Shown here: piece by piece, positions 1-5,054 of the stretch
Layout: every line of letters begins with the position of its first letter
Position numbering within the stretch: the stretch's first letter is position 1
Assembly: GCA_023409795.1 (NCBI GenBank)
Contig: JAEYQX010000260.1
Coordinates: forward strand, 1-6,612
DNA length: 6,612 nt
From: Pseudomonadota bacterium
GTDB lineage: Bacteria > Pseudomonadota > Alphaproteobacteria > Caulobacterales > Caulobacteraceae
Direction of reading: 5' to 3'
Notes under the pieces: model-generated
Databases searched by the model: none
The model's input: the letters and a program-made list of their open reading frames with translations, nothing else
Told to the model about the DNA's origin: nothing
Program-made: the position numbers and the translations under genes

Positions 1-415
1 GCACATAGGCGTGAGCCTCGCCGCCGGGGGTGTTGAAGAAGTTGGAGCCGCTGCCGGTCGCCAGGATCAGCTGGCCAAAGCCGATCTCGCGCGGTGCAGC
101 CTCCGGGGCAGGGGTCAGGGGCGCGAGGAGGAGTTTTCGCTGGGCCAGATCAAGACCGATGAAGCCACCCAGGATGAAGCTGAAATGGTTCCGCCGAGCC
201 AGCAGGGGATAGGCCACGGCTTCCTGGGAGGCGTCCAGGGTGCCTGCGGCGACCTCATGCAGCGACGGCTTCCACAGGTGGGTGATGTCGCGGTCAATCA
301 GGAGGACACGCTGCCGACCCGCCTTGCGGCCCAGCTTGCGCCCCAGCCGGGCCGCCAGCTCCAGCCCGCCGGCACCGCCGCCGACAATGACGAAATCATA
401 CTGCAAGGTGATCAT
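1..415 (-). CDS. Type II NADH dehydrogenase-like FAD/NAD(P)-binding oxidoreductase, N-terminal part (3' end outside window)
   Basis: The 138 visible codons open with a Rossmann dinucleotide-binding motif, VIVGGGAGGLELAARL (residues 9-24). The second strand ends in an acidic residue (LLIDRD, 38-43). The stretch HLWKPSLHEVAAGTLD (46-61) is typical of type II NADH dehydrogenases, and ATGS (119-122) is the second FAD-contact motif. The family is membrane-associated and passes electrons from NADH to quinone without pumping protons. The catalytic C-terminal half and membrane anchor lie outside the window. The ATG at 415 is the natural start because the motif begins seven residues later. The Shine-Dalgarno is weak. 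The gene lies 58 bases downstream of the catalase on the same strand, separated by a GC hairpin. A related flavin oxidoreductase such as sulfide:quinone reductase is less likely, given the HLWKP..HEVAAG signature. Confidence 0.88.
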   Translation of the reverse strand, partial: MITLQYDFVIVGGGAGGLELAARLGRKLGRKAGRQRVLLIDRDITHLWKPSLHEVAAGTLDASQEAVAYPLLARRNHFSFILGGFIGLDLAQRKLLLAPLTPAPEAAPREIGFGQLILATGSGSNFFNTPGGEAHAYV

Positions 416-427
416 GTCCCAGGCATT

Positions 428-458
428 GGGGGCGCGGCCCTAAAGGCGATGCGCCCCC
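428..458 (-). terminator. Strong GC hairpin between catalase and NADH dehydrogenase genes
   Basis: GGGGGCGC (428-435) and GCGCCCCC (451-458) form a perfect 8-bp stem. Inside the 15-base loop, GCC/GGC (437-439 with 445-447) can add a short upper stem. It lies in the 58-base gap downstream of the catalase stop on the minus strand. No T-run follows on that strand, so it is not a classical intrinsic terminator. It could attenuate, mark a processing site, or protect the catalase mRNA 3' end. The base pairing is visible; the function is inferred. Confidence 0.4.
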
Positions 459-473
459 GGTTCCAGTGCCCGC

Positions 474-1379
474 TCAGGTGACCTTGTCGACGGGCGTCGT
501 CTTGCCTGCGCCGGGGCCAGCGCCCAGGTCCGCCCCAGTGATCGGTTCGGCCTTCGGATCAGACTTGGTGCGATCGGCAAAGGCCGTCACGGTCTTGGCT
601 TCGACCCCCGTCATCTTGACCGAGGCCGTGCCGTCACCGCCATCCACGGCCATCTGCTGTTCGCGCTCGCTGACCACCTCCCACTGCTCGCCGGTGTTCC
701 ATGGACCCTGGCCATCGCCATCGCCCTGAGACATATCGAAATAGGTGTCGGCGAACTCTGGCGCGCCGGGCAGCTTGCCGGGCGGGAAGTTGTCGGGGAT
801 CGCATAAAGCGCCTTCTCAAACGCCTTCTGGTGGGCAACCTCGCGCGTCATCAGGAAGCGCAGGGCATCCTTGATCCCCGGATCATCAGTGATGTTGATC
901 AGGCGCTCATAGACGATCTTGGCGCGGGCCTCGGCCGCGATATTGGAGCGCAGGTCGCTGGTCGGATCGCCGATCGTGTCGACATAGGCCGCAGTCCACG
1001 GCACCCCGGCCGAGTTCACCAGCGGCGCTCCACCACCATAGAGCAGGCTGGTGGTATGGCTTTCCCCGCCCTGGGTCAGGGTGGCGTAGAGGTCGGATTC
1101 CTCCTCGACCGCCTCGGCCAGGCGACCCTTGGCACCGCGGTTGAGCATGCTGACGATGGAGCCGATGATCTCCAGGTGGCTCAGCTCCTCGGTGGCGATG
1201 TCCATCAGCATGTCGCGGCGGTTCACATCCTCGTCCGCAAGGCCCTGGGTGAAGTAGCGCATGGCTGCGGCCAACTCGCCCTGGGGTCCGCCGAACTGTT
1301 CGAGCATGAGGGTGGCCAAGGCGGGGTTCGGCTCAGCGACCCGGACCGTGTACATCAGTTTTTTATTGTGCATAAACAT
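474..1379 (-). CDS. Manganese catalase (non-heme, dimanganese)
   Basis: This 301-residue protein belongs to the KatN/CotJC-type manganese catalases, which disproportionate hydrogen peroxide with a bridged Mn2 centre inside a ferritin-like four-helix bundle. The N-terminus (MFMHNKKLMYTVRV, then LLEQFGG-type LMLEQFGGPQGEL) is characteristic. Candidate metal ligands are all present by comparison with the Lactobacillus plantarum enzyme: E35 (QGELAAAMRY), E65 and H68 (TEELSHLE), E150 (IAAEARAKIVYERL) and H183 (TREVAHQKAFEKAL). E180 matches the second-shell glutamate. The C-terminal tail after about residue 260 is Gly/Pro/Thr-rich and probably flexible. Length fits the family. The start at 1379 has AGGAAC at 1386-1391, six bases upstream; an in-frame ATG at 1373 is less likely. 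The gene lies 17 bases downstream of a ferritin-like gene, so the two are probably co-transcribed. It acts in the cytoplasm. Confidence 0.96.
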   Translation of the reverse strand: MFMHNKKLMYTVRVAEPNPALATLMLEQFGGPQGELAAAMRYFTQGLADEDVNRRDMLMDIATEELSHLEIIGSIVSMLNRGAKGRLAEAVEEESDLYATLTQGGESHTTSLLYGGGAPLVNSAGVPWTAAYVDTIGDPTSDLRSNIAAEARAKIVYERLINITDDPGIKDALRFLMTREVAHQKAFEKALYAIPDNFPPGKLPGAPEFADTYFDMSQGDGDGQGPWNTGEQWEVVSEREQQMAVDGGDGTASVKMTGVEAKTVTAFADRTKSDPKAEPITGADLGAGPGAGKTTPVDKVT

Positions 1380-1396
1380 GGCGTTGTTCCTAAAAC

Positions 1397-1915
1397 CTAG
1401 CGGCTGTGGTTAGCGTCGGTGCGCTTGAGTGCGAGGAATTTCTCGGTGATCAGCGGCAGGCTCTGGTCCACCCACGAGGCCATCCGCATTTCCTCTTCGA
1501 GCGAGGTCTTCAGCGGGTCATAGGCCACGGAATAGCTGCCGTGCTCGGCCAGGATCAGAAGGCCGCGATAGGACGCGACCTCGAAGTTCTCGAAGGCAAA
1601 GTTCGCAAAGGCGTTCTTCAGGATCTCGTCGTCTGCAAACATATGGCCCAGGGCCGCCATGTTGCCGCTGAGCGACAGGGCCGCATCCTTCAGGCCCGAA
1701 GCGCTCTCGCCCAGGCCGTCCAGCAGGGTCTCGAGCCGGGCAATCTGCTGCTCCGTCTCGATGCGGTGCGCCTTCAGCTTGTCCGCCACCTCGGTGAAGC
1801 TTTCGGCCCGATCAATCTGCCGGTCCATCAAGGCCAGTGCCTGATGCTCGACGGCGTGGGCGTTCTTGAGCCCGCTTACGAAAACCTCGCGCCAGATGTC
1901 GTCATTGTTCGCCAT
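1397..1915 (-). CDS. Ferritin-like DUF892 (YciE/YciF-type) stress protein
   Basis: This 172-residue all-helical protein fits the DUF892/YciF ferritin-like family, whose members are stress-induced and often sit beside manganese catalases. Candidate metal-site acids lie in four helices: E23 (AHAVEHQAL), E53 (HRIETEQQIARLE), E109 and E112 (FAFENFEVASYRGL), and E140-E142 (SLEEEMRMASWV). The third helix normally reads EHYE; here it is ENFE, so the usual His is Asn110. That may alter metal binding. The start has an ideal AGGAGG (1921-1926), five bases from the ATG. It is the first gene of a minus-strand unit leading into the catalase. The exact function of YciF-type proteins is unsettled; iron or peroxide handling is inferred from the fold and the neighbour. 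Confidence 0.88.
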   Translation of the reverse strand: MANNDDIWREVFVSGLKNAHAVEHQALALMDRQIDRAESFTEVADKLKAHRIETEQQIARLETLLDGLGESASGLKDAALSLSGNMAALGHMFADDEILKNAFANFAFENFEVASYRGLLILAEHGSYSVAYDPLKTSLEEEMRMASWVDQSLPLITEKFLALKRTDANHSR

Positions 1916-1944
1916 GAGTTCCTCCTGAAATCCCCCGTCTCAGG

Positions 1945-1969
1945 AACGAGGCTCTGGTGAGACAGACCC
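1945..1969 (-). promoter_or_regulatory. Possible degenerate EcfG-type promoter for the ferritin-like/catalase unit
   Basis: On the minus strand GGGTC (1969-1965), 16 bases, then CGTT (1948-1945) resembles GGAAC-N16-17-cGTT. The -10 is perfect and the -35 matches at only three of five positions. It lies 54 bases upstream of the ATG at 1915, close to the distance seen for the better promoter before the nucleotidyltransferase. A 6-bp inverted repeat, GTCTCA/TGAGAC (1937-1942, 1958-1963), overlaps it. The call is weak. Confidence 0.22.
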
Positions 1970-2000
1970 GGCGTGTCCGCTATTGGGCAGTTGGCGAAGG

Positions 2001-2026
2001 CCCGGGGCCCAAAACCCGGGGCAAAA
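2001..2026. repeat. Short imperfect tandem repeat CCCGGGGC(cc)AAAA in the divergent intergenic region
   Basis: CCCGGGGCCCAAAA (2001-2014) is followed directly by CCCGGGGCAAAA (2015-2026). The two palindromic CCCGGG cores could also pair as a 6-bp stem. The repeat lies midway in the 186-base gap between the divergent ferritin-like and leader/DUF2231 genes, where an operator could act on both. The repeat is visible; any regulator is unknown. Confidence 0.35.
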
Positions 2027-2058
2027 GCGGCGTGGCTGCGACATATCGCGTCGGTCGT

Positions 2059-2083
2059 GGAACCGTGAAGTTTGAGCGCCATT
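2059..2083 (+). promoter_or_regulatory. Possible EcfG-type promoter for the DUF2231/sorbosone dehydrogenase operon
   Basis: GGAACC begins at 2059. With 16 bases after GGAAC comes CATT (2080-2083), one mismatch from the EcfG -10 CGTT. Transcription would begin near 2090, only about 12 bases before the small ORF at 2102 and about 80 before the DUF2231 start. The -35 is perfect and the -10 imperfect. Confidence 0.33.
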
Positions 2084-2101
2084 AGCCTTGCTGGAGGGAC
2101 C

Positions 2102-2176
2102 ATGGACCAGACATCAGCCACAGCGCGCGCCGTGGATACGGCCCCGTTGACGTCTTGCGGAGGGCGGTCATGCTGA
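2102..2176 (+). CDS. Possible 24-residue leader ORF upstream of DUF2231 gene
   Basis: An ATG at 2102, with GGAGG (2093-2097) four bases upstream, opens a 24-codon frame (MDQTSATARAVDT..., ending in CGGRSC). Its TGA at 2174-2176 lies inside the DUF2231 gene, giving a 7-base overlap with the ATG at 2170. The layout is that of a leader peptide that could couple translation to the next gene. Two cysteines close to the C-terminus are the only notable residues. I recognise no homologue, and a frame this short can arise by chance, so coding is uncertain. Confidence 0.28.
   Translation: MDQTSATARAVDTAPLTSCGGRSC
2159..2163 (+). promoter_or_regulatory. Ribosome binding site fixing the DUF2231 start
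   Basis: GGAGG lies six bases before the ATG at 2170. It therefore favours that start over the in-frame TTG at 2155, which would place this site inside the coding sequence. Confidence 0.7.
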
Positions 2177-2586
2177 CACGACCGATCAGCGCGGCCAGGG
2201 GCGTGCATGGGCTGCTGCTGGCCTTTCCGGTGGCCCTGTTCAGCCTGGCCCTGGCCACCGACGTTACCTACCTGAAGACCGAGGAGCTGCAGTGGAGCAA
2301 CTTCTCGTCCTGGGCGATTGCCGGGGGCTTGGTGTTTGGGGCTGTCGTTGTCCTGTGGAGCCTGATCGACCTGATCCGGCTCGGGGGACGCTGGCATCTG
2401 GTCTACAGCCTGCTGTTGCTGGCGATGTGCGGGCTGGGGCTGGTCAACGCCTTCAAGCACAGTCAGGACGGCTGGAGCTCGGTGGGGACCCTGGGGGTGA
2501 CCCTGTCGGCGCTGTGCTGCCTTTTGGCCCTGGTCGCGGGCTGGGTGCGCTATTGCGGGGCCCTGGACGAAGGAGACCGCCGATGA
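2170..2586 (+). CDS. DUF2231-type four-helix inner-membrane protein
   Basis: This 138-residue hydrophobic protein has four predicted membrane helices, at about 12-30, 48-68, 76-95 and 105-126, joined by short loops, with a charged C-terminus (DEGDRR). An early conserved His (H13, in GVHGLLLAFPVALF) and the stretch TYLKTEELQWSNFSSWAIAG (33-52) are typical of DUF2231 proteins. Members of this family have no firm function. Several are found beside periplasmic dehydrogenases or cytochromes and have been suggested as membrane electron-transfer partners. Its TGA overlaps the ATG of the sorbosone dehydrogenase gene as ATGA, implying translational coupling and a shared job. An interaction with the lipoprotein is inferred from this coupling. 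Confidence 0.82.
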   Translation: MLTRPISAARGVHGLLLAFPVALFSLALATDVTYLKTEELQWSNFSSWAIAGGLVFGAVVVLWSLIDLIRLGGRWHLVYSLLLLAMCGLGLVNAFKHSQDGWSSVGTLGVTLSALCCLLALVAGWVRYCGALDEGDRR

Positions 2587-3893
2587 TCCGTCATGGCCTG
2601 ACCCTGTGCTCCGTCCTGGCCCTGGCGGCCTGCGGAGCCAGCGAGGAGGGGATCCGCGAGGTTGGTCCCCGCCCTGACTTGCCGGAAATCCGCGAGACCC
2701 TGGTGCCGTCCATGCGGATCGCCAAGCCTATTGGCTGGGGCGACGAACGTCCGACGGCACCGGAAGGCTTTACCGTAACGGCCCTGGCCACCAACCTGCG
2801 TATTCCGCGCCAGATGCTGGTGCTGCCCAACGGCGACATCCTGGTGGCCGAGGGCAGGGGCGGCAATGCCCCGCCGCTGCGCCCCAAGGACGTGATTGCC
2901 GGCATCATCAAGAAGAGGGGCAATACCAGGATACAGGGCGGTGACCAGATCACCCTGCTTCGCGACGCTGACAACGACGGCCTTGCAGAGGTGCGGGAAG
3001 TTTTCCTCAACGACCTGAACGCGCCCTACGGCCTGGCCTATGTCGATGGCTACATCTACGTGGCCGAGCAGGACGCCCTGGTCCGTGTTCCCTATGTGGA
3101 GGGCCAGACGCGCATTGCCGTCGAACCGGAGGAAGTGACCCGGCTGCCGTCGGCCATCAACCACCACTGGACCAAGGCCTTGGCTGCCAGCGCCGATGGC
3201 GCGACCCTCTATGTCGGCATAGGCTCCAACAGCAATGTTGGCGAGCGCGGCATGGCCGTCGAGGAGGAGCGGGCCGTCGTCTGGGCGATTGACCGTGAAA
3301 CCGGGGCCCGGCGCACCCTGGCCCGGGGCATCCGCAACCCGACGGCCCTGGCCATCGAGCCCACGACCTCGGTTCTGTGGGCCGTGGTCAATGAAAGGGA
3401 CGAGATCGGTCCCCAACTGGTGCCGGACTACCTGACGTCCGTGCGCGACGGTGCCTTCTATGGCTGGCCCTACAGCTACTGGGGCCGCAACATCGATCCG
3501 CGCGTGCGGCCGGCAAAGCCGGACCTGGTCAAGACCGCGATCGCCCCGGACTATGCCCTGGGGGCCCACGTCGCGGCTCTGGGCCTGTCGTTCGCCCGCG
3601 AAGGCGGCTTTGGCGGCCCCTATAGCGAGGGGGCCTTTGTCGGACAGCACGGCAGCTGGAACCGCCAGGACCTGTCCGGCTACAAGGTGGCGTGGGTGCC
3701 CTTTTCGCAGGGACGACCCGCCGGGCGCGCCGTCGACTTCCTGACTGGCTTCCTGACGGATGACGGCGAGGCGCGAGGCCGGCCTGTCGGGGTCTGGTTC
3801 GATCCGCAACGACGCATCCTGCTGGTTGCCGACGACCTGTCCAACACGATCTGGCGCGTGGCTCCGGCGACTGTGGCACCTGCCGGCGACTGA
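2583..3893 (+). CDS. PQQ-type sorbosone dehydrogenase family lipoprotein
   Basis: This 436-residue protein starts with a lipoprotein signal peptide and lipobox LAAC (14-17), so the mature protein should be anchored by Cys17 and face the periplasm. The rest is a six-bladed propeller of the sorbosone/glucose dehydrogenase type. Visible motifs are a calcium-loop-like DADNDG (128-133), NHHW (193-196) with the likely catalytic His, GIGSNSN (212-218), RGIRNP (248-253), VNERDEIG (269-276), FYGWPYSYWG (292-301) and GQHGSWNR (354-361). Family members oxidise sugars or aldehydes using PQQ; the substrate here cannot be read from sequence. AAGGAG (2570-2575) lies seven bases before the start, inside the end of the DUF2231 gene. 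The same frame stays open upstream but only as an antiphase reading of DUF2231. A PQQ-lacking propeller hydrolase is the main alternative. Confidence 0.9.
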   Translation: MIRHGLTLCSVLALAACGASEEGIREVGPRPDLPEIRETLVPSMRIAKPIGWGDERPTAPEGFTVTALATNLRIPRQMLVLPNGDILVAEGRGGNAPPLRPKDVIAGIIKKRGNTRIQGGDQITLLRDADNDGLAEVREVFLNDLNAPYGLAYVDGYIYVAEQDALVRVPYVEGQTRIAVEPEEVTRLPSAINHHWTKALAASADGATLYVGIGSNSNVGERGMAVEEERAVVWAIDRETGARRTLARGIRNPTALAIEPTTSVLWAVVNERDEIGPQLVPDYLTSVRDGAFYGWPYSYWGRNIDPRVRPAKPDLVKTAIAPDYALGAHVAALGLSFAREGGFGGPYSEGAFVGQHGSWNRQDLSGYKVAWVPFSQGRPAGRAVDFLTGFLTDDGEARGRPVGVWFDPQRRILLVADDLSNTIWRVAPATVAPAGD

Positions 3894-3896
3894 GTG

Positions 3897-3938
3897 CAGA
3901 AGGCGCGGTGGCGGTCGTCAGGGCCGCCTGTCCTTCTG
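3897..3938 (+). terminator. Imperfect hairpin between convergent genes
   Basis: CAGAAGG (3897-3903) pairs with CCTTCTG (3932-3938), and inside it GGCGG (3910-3914) pairs with CCGCC (3924-3928) around a 9-base loop. It starts four bases after the dehydrogenase stop and covers the 3' end of the convergent 85-residue gene. No proper T-run follows on either strand, so termination would be weak or need Rho. Confidence 0.3.
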
Positions 3939-4175
3939 TTCGGTTGCTGCCATGCCGGGCGTTGCGGGGGCCATTTCCTCGGCCTGGGTCCGGGGCGGGC
4001 CCGCATCCGTGTTCTGGAAACCGTCGTCGATCACCTCGCGGATGGACAGGATGGACTCGCCGGTGCGCATCAGCCCGGCCGCGGCATCGCCGGCCTGCAC
4101 ATCGGTGGGCGAGGCCACCTTCAGCCGCCGTTCGCCATCCCTGTCGCTGCCGACGGTGACTTCATAGAAACGCAT
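3918..4175 (-). CDS. Hypothetical protein, 85 residues
   Basis: I do not recognise this protein. It starts MRFYEVTVGSDRDGERRLKV, which looks like two beta strands around a charged turn. A conserved-looking Ala/Gly segment follows (VQAGDAAAGLMRTGESILSI, 26-45), then an acidic REVIDDG. The last 30 residues are polar and Pro-rich (GPPRTQAEEMAPATPGM) and probably disordered. There is no signal peptide or membrane helix, and no cysteine or HEPN-type motif. AGAGGAG (4184-4190) lies eight bases before the ATG, which strongly supports coding. The gene follows the metallophosphoesterase after 87 bases on the same strand and may be read from that operon, from its own promoter, or both. Confidence 0.75.
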   Translation of the reverse strand: MRFYEVTVGSDRDGERRLKVASPTDVQAGDAAAGLMRTGESILSIREVIDDGFQNTDAGPPRTQAEEMAPATPGMAATEQKDRRP

Positions 4176-4192
4176 GACCCGTTCTCCTCTTG

Positions 4193-4249
4193 CATGGCCT
4201 GAAAGGGTAAGCGGCGGGGTTGCATACCGTTCCCCTCAGCCAGGCCATG
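4193..4249 (-). repeat. Inverted repeat CATGGCCTG/CAGGCCATG upstream of the 85-residue gene
   Basis: CATGGCCTG (4193-4201) and CAGGCCATG (4241-4249) are perfect 9-bp inverted copies separated by 39 bases. They flank the possible promoter at 4209-4233, and the proximal arm ends just before the Shine-Dalgarno. As RNA the pair could form a stem between the phosphoesterase stop and the next start; as DNA it could be a split operator. Confidence 0.4.
4209..4233 (-). promoter_or_regulatory. Possible weak EcfG-type promoter for the 85-residue gene
   Basis: GGAAC (4233-4229), 16 bases, then GCTT (4212-4209) on the minus strand. The -35 is perfect. The -10 matches CGTT only at the two T positions. 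The -35 starts 58 bases upstream of the ATG at 4175, near the 55 seen for the nucleotidyltransferase gene. Confidence 0.22.
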
Positions 4250-4262
4250 GACGCGCCGGCGG

Positions 4263-5054
4263 TCAGACCTCAAAGACGCGATAGGGCTTGTCGCCCAGGG
4301 TCCGCAGGACGGGCAGGGCAACATTATAGACGGGCACGCCGCGTGCCGTGCGGCCCTCGGGCGCGCCCCGGTGGGCATGGCCGTGCAGGACCAGCTTGAC
4401 GTTCTCATAGCGGTCCACGACCTCTGCCAGCCGCGACGAGCCGAGGAAGGCATGGATTTCAGGCGGCTCGCCAATCACCGTGTCCACGACCGGGGAATAA
4501 TGGAGCAGGACCACGCTGCGCTCCGTGCGCAGGGTGCGGATCGAGTTTTCGATCAGGTTGGCATCCTCGACGGCCTCCTTGACGAAGGCCTTGACTGAGT
4601 CCTCGCCGAACGAGCTCAGCATGTAGCGGCCAAAGCCGCCGACAAAGCCCTTGCCGCCGGCAAAGCCGACGTTGTCGATCTCGAAGGCCTCGCCGGTCAG
4701 CATCTTCACGCCAGCCTCGGACAGGAGGCGTGTCACCACGTCGGGCTGGCCGCATTCATGCTCGTGGTTGCCCAGCACGCCGACCATGGGGATGCGGCAG
4801 GATCGCAGGTCCTCCAGCAGGTTCTCGACCTCGACCGTCTTGCCAAAGTTCACCAGGTCGCCGCACAGGCAAAGCACGTCGGCATCCTCGTGAACCCGCT
4901 CGAACAGCTCGCGATAGGCCCGGTGCGACGTCTCGCCGATGTGAAGGTCGGCCACGGCGGCGACACGAAGCTTCTTCTTGGGCCCGGATTCCATGCCGGG
5001 CTGTGGTGTCTGGCCCTGGGGGAAGGTCGAGGGTTGATCAGTCGACGGGGTCAT
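4263..5054 (-). CDS. Calcineurin-like metallophosphoesterase
   Basis: This 263-residue cytoplasmic protein carries the full set of dimetal phosphoesterase motifs: DLH (D36, H38), GDL (D66), GNHE (N96, H97), H185 in LLHYSP, and HGHAH (H224, H226, H228). Residues 1-28 are a Pro/Gln-rich tail ending in a basic patch (PKKKLR) ahead of the first strand. The family hydrolyses phosphomonoesters, phosphodiesters or cyclic nucleotides; the substrate here is unknown. The ATG at 5054 is chosen because GGAGG lies six bases upstream. The frame stays open farther up, but only as a shadow of the upstream gene. The start lies inside the nucleotidyltransferase gene (17-base overlap), so the two are likely translationally coupled. 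No signal peptide is seen. Confidence 0.93.
   Translation of the reverse strand: MTPSTDQPSTFPQGQTPQPGMESGPKKKLRVAAVADLHIGETSHRAYRELFERVHEDADVLCLCGDLVNFGKTVEVENLLEDLRSCRIPMVGVLGNHEHECGQPDVVTRLLSEAGVKMLTGEAFEIDNVGFAGGKGFVGGFGRYMLSSFGEDSVKAFVKEAVEDANLIENSIRTLRTERSVVLLHYSPVVDTVIGEPPEIHAFLGSSRLAEVVDRYENVKLVLHGHAHRGAPEGRTARGVPVYNVALPVLRTLGDKPYRVFEV

Noticed and set aside
831..1960. Plus-strand open frames of 189 and 184 codons opposite the catalase and ferritin-like genes
   Set aside because: These are antisense shadows; the minus-strand proteins have complete metal-site motifs and good Shine-Dalgarno sequences.
2038..2049. GCGA-CATA-TCGC near-palindrome
   Set aside because: Only 4-bp arms; too short to call an operator without a second copy.
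2292..2582. Upstream extension of the dehydrogenase frame to 533 codons
   Set aside because: The extra 97 codons read DUF2231 in another frame and would bury the lipoprotein signal peptide. AAGGAG before 2583 supports the shorter start.
2550..3809. Long minus-strand open frame (419 codons) opposite the sorbosone dehydrogenase
   Set aside because: It is a GC-rich antisense shadow: no recognisable domain, repetitive Gly/Arg/Ala/Gln composition, no Shine-Dalgarno, and the plus strand carries an unmistakable gene.
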